Assembly: GCA_023423835.1 (NCBI GenBank)
Contig: JAFAEW010000142.1
Span: forward strand, 1 to 12,831
Direction: 5' to 3'
Source: Bacteroidota bacterium
GTDB taxonomy: Bacteria > Bacteroidota > Bacteroidia > Chitinophagales > Chitinophagaceae
Length of the DNA: 12,831 bases
The position numbers were made by a program, and so were the translations under genes. Positions 6,981 to 12,831 of the stretch are shown one piece after another. The notes beneath the pieces are model-generated. The model was given only the letters and a program-made list of their open reading frames with translations. It was not told the origin of the DNA and searched no databases. Numbering within the stretch: position 1 is the first letter of the stretch; each line of letters opens with the position of its first letter.

Positions 6981-7712
6981 TCACGATTTAGTGCTCAGAA
7001 TAAGTGACTGATTTTTGTATTCCGGCAGCACATTCGCGCCATCGGGGGTGATACAAAATTCCAGATCCTTTTCAAGCCCGTAACCTGCGAGGCGGTGCCA
7101 GTGGGTGGTTGTGCGGATGAATGAAGGCAGATCACCTTTGTGCAGATCGTACATTTGTTCAGCCATAATGCTTGAATCACAACGGATCTCAAACTGGTCT
7201 TTCAGCCGGTTGATAACCGCCCCTGCAAACAAGGTGTCTTCGAGATTGAAGCGATCTTTCCAGCCTGAACATCCGAGGATAACGTTCTTATTGGCAGCAA
7301 GTAAATGATCGCAAACCGCGGTGAGATTTGGAAAAGATCCTGTTATGATTTCCGAAGCGCCTTTAGCCACTGCCATGTGCAACAGCCGGGTGCCGTTGGT
7401 AGTAGTCAACACCAAAATCTTGTTCTTCACAAATTCTTCCGGATATTCGGCCGGGGAATTTCCATATTGCAATCCTTCGATCACCTTTCCGTCCCGTTCA
7501 CCGGCGGTAATCCCGTTAACCTGTTTGCCAATTATAATACAGTCTTCCACCCTTTCAACCGGAATCACTTTTCTGGCGCCATTAGCCAGGGCAGTGGCAA
7601 TGGTAGAGGTGGCGCGGAAAACATCGATCAATACAAAAATACTTCCCGAGATATCATACAATTTCAATAAAGCGGGAGACAGAATAGTAAAAAGCTGCGG
7701 TTTTGTTGCCAT
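6981..7712 (-). CDS. comB: 2-phosphosulfolactate phosphatase family protein (ComB)
   Basis: A 243-residue protein of the ComB family, whose founding member removes phosphate from 2-phospho-3-sulfolactate in coenzyme M synthesis, with Mg2+. Family marks are IDVFRATSTIATALANGA (29-46, with D30 and R33), GLQYGNSPAEY (80-90), TTTNGT (103-108), the cysteine-bearing GCSGWKDRFNLEDT (147-160) and FCITPD (219-224). The longest open frame starts at 7754, but the ATG at 7712 (MATKPQLF) is chosen because a full promoter (7724-7754) lies across the extra codons. The leader would be under 10 nt. Coenzyme M is not expected in this organism, so the product may be sulfolactate for other sulfonate metabolism, or the enzyme may act on another phosphate ester. 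No comA or comC neighbour is in the window. Confidence 0.88.
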   Translation of the reverse strand: MATKPQLFTILSPALLKLYDISGSIFVLIDVFRATSTIATALANGARKVIPVERVEDCIIIGKQVNGITAGERDGKVIEGLQYGNSPAEYPEEFVKNKILVLTTTNGTRLLHMAVAKGASEIITGSFPNLTAVCDHLLAANKNVILGCSGWKDRFNLEDTLFAGAVINRLKDQFEIRCDSSIMAEQMYDLHKGDLPSFIRTTTHWHRLAGYGLEKDLEFCITPDGANVLPEYKNQSLILSTKS

Positions 7713-7723
7713 AAGAATGGGCG

Positions 7724-7754
7724 CAAAGATAAGATTCCGAAGATTGGAGCGCAA
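7724..7754 (-). promoter_or_regulatory. Promoter for comB, nearly leaderless
   Basis: On the minus strand TTG (7754-7752), 20 nt, then TATCTTTG (7731-7724) is an exact match to the Bacteroidota TTG-N19-21-TAnnTTTG pattern. The ATG begins only 11 nt after the -7 box, so the leader is expected to be under 10 nt. This promoter fixes the comB start at 7712. Confidence 0.65.
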
Positions 7755-7805
7755 CGGATTTTTGGGATTGTCCGAAATATTTAATATCTCTATATAAATC
7801 CAGGC

Positions 7806-8066
7806 TTACAGCCAGAACAAACATAAGATTGAACCGCCGAGCGTCGTGGCAAATAACACCAGCTTTTTTCTGATATAATCTTCCTTTTTTGATGCCCCCT
7901 TTAAATTTTTGTAATAGGTAAAGGATGAATAAACAGAGAGCGAGGAGAGAATGACAGCAATTACGAAAAGCAGTGGAACGGATTTGATATTCAAAAATGC
8001 AACAATCCAGACACAAATCAGCACATAACTGAAGTAGTCCTTCCGGACTTTTGATACGGTCATCAT
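7806..8066 (-). CDS. Small membrane protein of unknown function
   Basis: An 86-residue protein I do not recognise. It begins with two consecutive ATG codons (8066 or 8063). After a basic start (SKVRKDYF) come hydrophobic stretches at about residues 13-27, 30-50 and 68-86, with a basic, lysine-rich loop (YYKNLKGASKKEDYIRKK) between the second and third. Three membrane spans are likely, and the chain ends inside the last one. It is preceded by an AT-rich gap of 114 bp holding a weak -7-like TAACTTTA (8102-8095). It lies between apaG and comB on the same strand, but comB has its own promoter, so no functional link is implied. Its hydrophobic pattern and clean frame make it a likely real gene. 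Confidence 0.7.
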   Translation of the reverse strand: MMTVSKVRKDYFSYVLICVWIVAFLNIKSVPLLFVIAVILSSLSVYSSFTYYKNLKGASKKEDYIRKKLVLFATTLGGSILCLFWL

Positions 8067-8180
8067 AAGAAGTTAGTTTTTAATTAAGATTTAATAAAGT
8101 TAAGGGAATTCATTAAATATTAAGCTTAAAATTTTGGACGTTAAACAGTTACATATACAACAATTGCTATTTCTTCAAAA

Positions 8181-8567
8181 CTAATTGTTTTTAAAGGGAA
8201 CAATCATTTCAAATGCAGGGATTTGTACGGTGAATGTGGTTTTGTTGTTCAGGTTTTCCATCAGGTAAGTGCCATACATTTTTCCCATTTCTGTTTTAAG
8301 ATTACAGCCGCTGACATATTGATGCCGTCGGCCCGATGCGATAACCGGCTGTAGTCCCACAACCCCTTCGCCTTCTACCTCCCGCTCTTCACCATTGCTG
8401 TCGAAGATATGCCATTGTCTTCTGAGAAGTTTTACCGAAAAGGCGTTATGATTTTCAATCGTGATGCGGTAGGCAAACATGAATTCATTATTGAGCGGAT
8501 TGCTGTAATCGCTCTGATAAAACGTTTCAACACTCACTTCCACACCCTCAGTAATAATTGAGATCAT
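8181..8567 (-). CDS. apaG: ApaG domain protein
   Basis: A 128-residue protein matching ApaG over its whole length: the start ITEGVEVSVETFYQ, the strand MFAYRITIENHN, VKLLRRQWHIFDSNGEE, the glycine-rich EGEGVVGLQPVIASGRRHQYVSG split over residues 66-90, and GKMYGTYLM. ApaG is a single fibronectin-III-like beta-sandwich; in enteric bacteria it is linked to Co2+ resistance and diadenosine tetraphosphate turnover, but its biochemical role is not settled. The frame is open upstream to 8645, adding 26 residues with no family match. The start at 8567 (MISIITEG) gives the normal length of about 128 and has a promoter-like sequence (8590-8621) inside the longer version. Confidence 0.92.
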   Translation of the reverse strand: MISIITEGVEVSVETFYQSDYSNPLNNEFMFAYRITIENHNAFSVKLLRRQWHIFDSNGEEREVEGEGVVGLQPVIASGRRHQYVSGCNLKTEMGKMYGTYLMENLNNKTTFTVQIPAFEMIVPFKNN

Positions 8568-8589
8568 AGTAATTGCGGCTCTTTGAGGA

Positions 8590-8621
8590 TAAAAATAGTA
8601 CGATTGCCTAATAAAATCAAA
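8590..8621 (-). promoter_or_regulatory. Candidate apaG promoter
   Basis: On the minus strand TTTG (8621-8618), 20 nt, then TATTTTTA (8597-8590), one base off TAnnTTTG. The -7 box lies 22 nt before the ATG at 8567, giving a leader of about 19 nt. Confidence 0.4.
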
Positions 8622-8729
8622 GATTGTCGGAAATTCTCTATCCAATCCTCAACATATGTCTAAAAATAATGCGTTTTAACGCCCTTGCCATCCGCTTTAC
8701 TTAACTTCGCGAAAATCTAAAGATCAGTC

Positions 8730-10184
8730 ATGACAAAAATTGCGGTAGCTAAAGGCGATGGAATTGGTCCGGAAATAATGGAGGCGGTGTTGCGTATTTT
8801 TAAGGAAGCAAAAGTTCCACTGGAATATGAATTTGTAGAAATGGGCAAATGGGTCTTTGATAAGGGATACAATAACGGAATGACGCCCGAGGCACAGCAA
8901 ACGATTGAAACCCTCGGTATCTTATTTAAAGGCCCGATGGAAACTCCGAAAGGAAAAGGTGTAAAAAGTGTGAATGTCACAGCGAGGAAAACCTGGAATA
9001 CCTTTGCCAATAAGCGGGTTTTCCAAACCCTTCACGGGGTAGATACGGTTTTCAGTAAAGCGGGCATTCCGGTGGATGTTACCATCGTTCGCGAAAATAT
9101 TGAAGATACTTACGGCGGAATCGAACACCTTCTTTCCCATGACGTTGCGCTCAGCCGGCGTTTCATCACCCGCCCGGGAAGCCATCAGGTAATTCAGTAT
9201 GCATTCGAAATGGCGAGAAAAAAGGGTGCAAAACGTATTACCTGCGGTCATAAAGCAAATATTATGAAGATGACCGATGGTTTATTTCTTCAGGTATTCC
9301 AGGAAGTGGCGAAAGATTATCCGGATATCAAGGCCGACGATGTAATCGTAGATGATCTATGTATGAAACTGGTAACGCGTCCCGACTTATTTGACGTTGT
9401 TGTATTAACCAACCTGCAGGGCGATATTGTGAGTGATCTTTGCGCCGGACTGGTCGGTGGATTGGGATTTGCACCTTCCGCCAATATTGGTGATCATATC
9501 TGCATTTTTGAAGCCGTTCATGGAACAGCGCCCGATATTGCCGGAAAAAATATTGCCAATCCTACAGCGCTGCTGCTCAGTGGTGTAGCCATGCTGCAGC
9601 ACCTCGGGCTCATGCAAGGCGCCGCAATGATTGAGAATGCACTACTTTATACCCTCGAGCAGGGAATTCATACCGGCGATTTTGGCGATAAGTCTACCCC
9701 TTCCTTAAATACTACGGAATACGCCGAAGCCATTATTCAAAATTTTGGGAAGCAACCCGAAAAAGGAGCAAAACCGATGCTGCCCGATATGCCGGTGACG
9801 CCTACGATTTTCAAGCTTGAAAAAAATGCAATGATGGAGTCTTCGGAGGAAGAAAATGAACGTATTGTGGGCGTAGATTTTTTCATTGAAAGCAATGAAC
9901 TCCCAATTGCCATTGCCAATAAATGTTTAAGACATGCCGGCGTAAAATTCAAACTCGTAAATATCAGTAATCGCGGAACGCAGGTTTGGCCCACGGGTTC
10001 AGTCTATACCAATCTGGTGAATATTTACAATGCGCGTTTCGAAAGTATTGATGACCTGCCCCTGAATCAGCAGGATATTATAGGATTGTACGTTAGTTTA
10101 AGCGGAAACTTTAAGATCTGTTCGAGTGAGTTGCTCAATATGTGGGGAGATAAGAAAGCATACAGCCTGGCGCAAGGCCAATAA
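8730..10184 (+). CDS. icd: NADP-type isocitrate dehydrogenase with C-terminal extension
   Basis: A 484-residue enzyme of the isocitrate/isopropylmalate dehydrogenase family, oxidising isocitrate to 2-oxoglutarate in the citric acid cycle in the cytosol. Visible marks: GDGIGPEI (9-16), substrate-binding NVTARK (82-87), VRENIEDTYGGIEH (120-133), the lysine in CGHKANIMK (K175), the metal-binding aspartates in NLQGDIVSDLCAGLVGG (D232, D236) and the nucleotide-binding HGTAPDIAGKNIANPTA (264-280). The core ends near residue 345. A further domain of about 130 residues follows (ERIVGVDFFIESNELPIA onward), as in the Thermus-type enzyme of nearly 500 residues; this separates it from the 416-residue E. 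coli type. A weak -7-like TAACTTCG (8702-8709) lies 20 nt before the ATG. Its stop is one base from the stop of the convergent response regulator gene. Confidence 0.94.
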   Translation: MTKIAVAKGDGIGPEIMEAVLRIFKEAKVPLEYEFVEMGKWVFDKGYNNGMTPEAQQTIETLGILFKGPMETPKGKGVKSVNVTARKTWNTFANKRVFQTLHGVDTVFSKAGIPVDVTIVRENIEDTYGGIEHLLSHDVALSRRFITRPGSHQVIQYAFEMARKKGAKRITCGHKANIMKMTDGLFLQVFQEVAKDYPDIKADDVIVDDLCMKLVTRPDLFDVVVLTNLQGDIVSDLCAGLVGGLGFAPSANIGDHICIFEAVHGTAPDIAGKNIANPTALLLSGVAMLQHLGLMQGAAMIENALLYTLEQGIHTGDFGDKSTPSLNTTEYAEAIIQNFGKQPEKGAKPMLPDMPVTPTIFKLEKNAMMESSEEENERIVGVDFFIESNELPIAIANKCLRHAGVKFKLVNISNRGTQVWPTGSVYTNLVNIYNARFESIDDLPLNQQDIIGLYVSLSGNFKICSSELLNMWGDKKAYSLAQGQ

Positions 10185-10185
10185 G

Positions 10186-10572
10186 CTATTGTTTGCCTGC
10201 CTTTTGTTTTTTTTCTTTTTTGGGTAAAAGTTTTTTTATCCTTTCAAGCAATTCAACCGATGTAAACGGCTTTACGATAAAATCGTTTGCACCAAGCGAA
10301 AGCGTTTCATAGACGGTAGCTTCTTCATCAATCGCAGAAATTACGAGTACAGGTATTTCTTTACCATTTGATTTAATGAGACTGATAATTTCGAATCCTG
10401 AAGCTGAAGGCATGATAATATCGGTGATGATCAGATCTGGATTGAAAGGTTCGAGAGCGGCAATCGCACTTTTAAAATCGGTATTAACCGAGACTTCATA
10501 TCCCTCTTTTTGTAAGGTGTGTTCCAAAAGTTTCAACATCACAGGATCATCTTCAACGACTAATATTTTCAT
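10186..10572 (-). CDS. Stand-alone response regulator (receiver domain only)
   Basis: A 128-residue CheY-like receiver with no output domain. All key residues are present: the acidic pair E7-D8-D9 in VVEDDP, the phosphorylation site D51 in LIITDIIMP, the switch S79-A80 in VLVISA, and K101-P102 in IVKPF. The last 15 residues are lysine-rich (LPKKEKKQKAGKQ) and probably flexible. It would relay phosphate from a histidine kinase to a partner by protein contact rather than by binding DNA; no kinase is in the window. It is transcribed away from the beta-barrel gene, and its stop converges on icd with one base between the stops. Confidence 0.93.
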   Translation of the reverse strand: MKILVVEDDPVMLKLLEHTLQKEGYEVSVNTDFKSAIAALEPFNPDLIITDIIMPSASGFEIISLIKSNGKEIPVLVISAIDEEATVYETLSLGANDFIVKPFTSVELLERIKKLLPKKEKKQKAGKQ

Positions 10573-10614
10573 AAGGTAGTTTTTTCACAATATCAATTAT
10601 CTGTTTTTCATAAT

Positions 10615-10622
10615 CAAAAATA
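10615..10622 (-). promoter_or_regulatory. Candidate -7 box for the response regulator gene
   Basis: On the minus strand TATTTTTG matches TAnnTTTG exactly, 42 nt before the ATG at 10572. No clear TTG is found at the expected upstream distance. Confidence 0.38.
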
Positions 10623-10673
10623 AACTAATAGGATTTTGCTAATATTTAACCGGCTTTATCTTTTCAATTCTAT

Positions 10674-10681
10674 TATTTTTG
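10674..10681 (+). promoter_or_regulatory. Candidate -7 box for the beta-barrel gene
   Basis: TATTTTTG matches TAnnTTTG exactly, 44 nt before the ATG at 10726. No clear TTG lies upstream at the usual spacing. It faces away from the same octamer at 10615-10622 on the other strand. Confidence 0.4.
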
Positions 10682-10725
10682 TCGCAATAAATTGTAAATA
10701 AAGATTATTTATCAAAAATATCATA

Positions 10726-11466
10726 ATGAAAAAAATATTGCTGTCAATATTTGGAATCCTTTTGTTTGCCTTTGCTCATGCCCAAGATACTGATTCTGTA
10801 AGAATAAGAACTGATTATAGCAAAATTGATTTGAGCAACCGGCCAAACGACCATTTCATGATACAATATGGTTATGATGGATGGCTGAATACACCTGACA
10901 GTGCTACGCCTTCAGGATTTTCAAGGCATTTCAATTTTTATTTCATGTATGACAAACCTTTAAAAACTAATCCGCATCTGAGCCTCGCCATTGGCCTTGG
11001 ATTGGGATCAAGCAATATGTTTTTTAAAGACACCTACATCAACCTCAAATCACCCACAGAAGAATTACCCTTTCAAACCGTAAACAGCGCCAACCATTAT
11101 AAAAAGTATAAGCTCACAACCATCTACGGAGAAGTTCCACTCGAATTCAGATATGTTTCAAATCCTGTTTCACATGATAAAGGATTTAAAGCAGCGCTCG
11201 GACTGAAAATCGGAACCCTTCTCAAGTCTTATACAAAAGGGAAGAATCTCCTCGATGCCAGTGGCCGTTCTGTCTATGGCGAGAAATACATCAATAAGGA
11301 ACAGGCTAAGAATTTTATCAATACAAACCGATTTGCCGCCACGGCGAGATTTGGTTATGGCATCCTTTCCATTGACGGCTCTTACCAGTTGAACAATTTC
11401 CTGAAGCAAGGTGCCGGCGCCGCATTTCATCCCTATTCAATCGGACTCACGCTGAGCGGATTGTAA
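10726..11466 (+). CDS. Secreted outer-membrane beta-barrel protein, function unknown
   Basis: A 246-residue protein with a clear Sec signal peptide: KK at residues 2-3, a hydrophobic core to about residue 17, and a cleavage site AHA|QDTD after residue 19. The mature part has alternating beta-strand patterns rich in aromatic residues and glycine (HFNFYFMYD, LSLAIGLGLGSSN, LTTIYGEVPLEFRYVS, FKAALGLKIGTLL, ATARFGYGILSIDGSY) and ends in a hydrophobic strand (YSIGLTLSGL), as in small outer-membrane barrels of Bacteroidota, perhaps eight to ten strands. The role is unknown; generic porin or PorT-like labels are often given to such proteins without proof. It is transcribed away from the response regulator gene, with 153 bp between the starts. 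Confidence 0.85.
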   Translation: MKKILLSIFGILLFAFAHAQDTDSVRIRTDYSKIDLSNRPNDHFMIQYGYDGWLNTPDSATPSGFSRHFNFYFMYDKPLKTNPHLSLAIGLGLGSSNMFFKDTYINLKSPTEELPFQTVNSANHYKKYKLTTIYGEVPLEFRYVSNPVSHDKGFKAALGLKIGTLLKSYTKGKNLLDASGRSVYGEKYINKEQAKNFINTNRFAATARFGYGILSIDGSYQLNNFLKQGAGAAFHPYSIGLTLSGL

Positions 11467-11617
11467 ACAGCGATTAAGCCGTTCAGATTCTTTCAGCTTT
11501 TTGTTCCCTGTTCACAAGAGCGAAATAAAATTAGCGGTAAACCAGGCGGTCGTGGCATTGCTCAATCAATCTCCGGGCAAGAATTCGCGGACTGCAGCTT
11601 TTTTCCCACGGTATGTG

Positions 11618-11648
11618 ATTTGTTGGCCTTCCACATAAACCAACAAAT
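11618..11648 (+). repeat. Perfect 9-bp inverted repeat just before the carbamoyltransferase start
   Basis: ATTTGTTGG (11618-11626) and CCAACAAAT (11640-11648) are exact reverse complements around a 13-nt spacer, ending 4 nt before the ATG at 11653. In RNA this would be a hairpin in the leader, placed to affect ribosome access; in DNA it could be an operator. No TAnnTTTG box was found in the 186-bp gap 11467-11652, and no clear terminator follows the barrel gene. Confidence 0.6.
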
Positions 11649-11652
11649 AAAC

Positions 11653-12831
11653 ATGCAAACACCGCAGATTTTAGGCATTAATCGAACGCAGGACGGATCT
11701 ATTTCAATTTTTGAGGGGGGAACACACATTTTATCGATTCATAAGGAGAGGATAACAAAACGCAAACATCATTGGGGGCGGTTGGGCGACATGAAGAAAT
11801 ACAAAGACTACATGCCCTTTATCGAAAGACCTTTTGATTTGATTGTTGAATGCTGGAGCGCAGATGATGAAAGGGAAAAAAAAGAGGCGTACCATCAGGA
11901 ACTTAAAGAAGAATTTCCGCTGACTCCGGAAACAAAAATCATTGAAATCTCTCATCATCTTTCGCATCTTTATAGCTGTTATCCAACCAGCGGATTTGCA
12001 ACCTGTGCGGTCATGATCATCGATTCAGTCGGCAGTCCCGCAGGACATATAAAATACGACTATCCCGGAAAAACGATGAGCAATGGGCTCTTCGAAGTTG
12101 CCTCCTACTATTACTGCGATAAAGGTGAAATTGTGTGCCTCCGGAAACAATTGCACGACCGCGATCCTGAAAAGGTAAACGGGCTTGGCAACTTTTATTA
12201 CAAACTGACCGAATGTTTATTCAAAGGCGAAGGAAATGAAGGGAAAGTAATGGGCCTGGCTGCCTATGGTAATCCGGCAGCGCTTGACCTTCCCGAGCTG
12301 ATTGTGGAAGAAGGCTCTGTTTACATTCCCGATACCTGGCGCGAATTGTTTAAATCAACAGATTACGATTATAAGGAAGAGAAAAAAACCTTCCAGGAAA
12401 AAGCGGATCTCGCGGCAAAAGGACAGGAAGTGTTTGAAAATGCATTGGTGGAAATTGCAAAATGGCTGAGCGAAAAAACCGGCACCAAAGACATTGCCTA
12501 TGCCGGAGGCTGCGCGCTGAATTGTGTTGCCAACAGCAGGGTGCTCGATGCAGGAATCAATCTGTTCATTCCTCCTGCACCCCATGATGGCGGAACTTCC
12601 ATTGGATGTGCAATCTATGGAGCAATGCAATGTTACCACCTCGATAACGCTTTTGACTGGCAGCAGGATTATCTTGGTCCTTGTGTGGAAATTGAAAACC
12701 TGCCCGATGTCATAGAAAAAAACTATCCCGATCTTTCCGTTCAAAAGCAGGTTGAGCTTCCGGAATTTTGTGCGGAGCAGCTTTATTGGGGAAAGATATT
12801 GTGCGTATTTCAAAGTCACAGTGAATTTGGT
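11653..12831 (+). CDS. NodU/CmcH-type carbamoyltransferase (3' truncated by window edge)
   Basis: An open frame runs from the ATG at 11653 to the last base, showing 393 residues of a protein usually near 570-600. Enzymes of this family transfer a carbamoyl group from carbamoyl phosphate, by way of carbamoyl-adenylate, to hydroxyl groups of sugars or natural products (nodulation factors, antibiotics, surface glycans). Family marks: ILGIN near the start, the metal-binding HHLSH (101-105), D124 in MIIDSVG, EGKVMGLAAYG (196-206), AGGCALNCVANS (284-295) and PPAPHDGGTSIG (307-318). These belong to the N-terminal Kae1-like domain. The visible end, FQSHSEFG (386-393), corresponds to the motif usually read as FQGRMEFGPRALG, with S-H in place of G-R. 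The C-terminal domain is outside the window. The acceptor is unknown; a surface polysaccharide is a reasonable guess. Confidence 0.9.
   Translation, partial: MQTPQILGINRTQDGSISIFEGGTHILSIHKERITKRKHHWGRLGDMKKYKDYMPFIERPFDLIVECWSADDEREKKEAYHQELKEEFPLTPETKIIEISHHLSHLYSCYPTSGFATCAVMIIDSVGSPAGHIKYDYPGKTMSNGLFEVASYYYCDKGEIVCLRKQLHDRDPEKVNGLGNFYYKLTECLFKGEGNEGKVMGLAAYGNPAALDLPELIVEEGSVYIPDTWRELFKSTDYDYKEEKKTFQEKADLAAKGQEVFENALVEIAKWLSEKTGTKDIAYAGGCALNCVANSRVLDAGINLFIPPAPHDGGTSIGCAIYGAMQCYHLDNAFDWQQDYLGPCVEIENLPDVIEKNYPDLSVQKQVELPEFCAEQLYWGKILCVFQSHSEFG

Noticed and set aside
7305..7797. Two overlapping plus-strand open frames (121 and 158 codons) across comB
   Set aside because: They are antisense to comB, whose motifs are intact, and their translations resemble no protein family.
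8159..8189. Inverted repeat AACAATT/AATTGTT around the apaG stop as a terminator
   Set aside because: AT-only arms apart from one G/C pair, a 17-nt loop and no T tract on the minus strand make it too weak.
8568..8645. 26-residue N-terminal extension of ApaG
   Set aside because: The family begins near MISIITEG, the shorter form has the standard length, and a promoter-like sequence lies in the extension.
8671..8682. GCGTT-TT-AACGC upstream of icd as an operator or hairpin
   Set aside because: Five-base arms with a two-base loop are too short to fold, and nothing else supports a function.
12355..12819. 154-codon minus-strand open frame at the right end
   Set aside because: It is antisense to the carbamoyltransferase, whose conserved motifs run through the same bases.

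Overview
The window looks like chromosomal DNA of a member of the Bacteroidota, plausibly the Chitinophagia/Sphingobacteriia side (this finer placement is a guess). The reasons are promoter-like boxes of the Bacteroidota type (TTG, about 20 nt, TAnnTTTG) at several gene starts, lack of strong Shine-Dalgarno sites, lipoproteins and an outer-membrane barrel of Bacteroidota style, a split transketolase, and a gene cluster (Gfo/Idh/MocA oxidoreductase, xylose-isomerase-like TIM barrel, lipoprotein cytochrome c, DUF1080 lipoprotein) common in that phylum. I saw no insertion sequence, phage gene, CRISPR array, tRNA or rRNA.

Layout: 1-1011 (+) is the C-terminal part of an MsbA-type ABC exporter, abutting tail to tail a transketolase N-terminal subunit (1012-1854, -). 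A compact divergent promoter region (1876-1928) separates the latter from a WecA/MraY-type polyprenyl-phosphate sugar-1-phosphate transferase (2017-3156, +). From 3311 to 6935 (+) lies a four-gene set: cytosolic oxidoreductase, TIM-barrel isomerase/hydratase-like protein, lipoprotein cytochrome c and DUF1080 (3-keto-disaccharide hydrolase family) lipoprotein, closed by a clear intrinsic terminator. Next on the minus strand are comB (2-phosphosulfolactate phosphatase family), a small membrane protein and apaG. Then icd (+, NADP-type isocitrate dehydrogenase with C-terminal extension) meets a stand-alone response regulator (-) with one base between the stops. A secreted beta-barrel protein (10726-11466, +) follows, and finally a NodU/CmcH-type carbamoyltransferase (11653 to the window end, +, incomplete).

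How the genes may work together: the ABC exporter, the WecA-type transferase and the carbamoyltransferase all fit envelope or surface glycan work, but they are not one operon. The 3311-6935 set is the best candidate for a functional system. Its families fit an oxidative route of glycoside breakdown through 3-keto sugars, with the cytochrome as a possible electron carrier at the cell envelope. That is inference from family identity and order. Several start codons were moved downstream of the longest open frame (1854, 7712, 8567) because promoter boxes and family lengths favour the shorter proteins.
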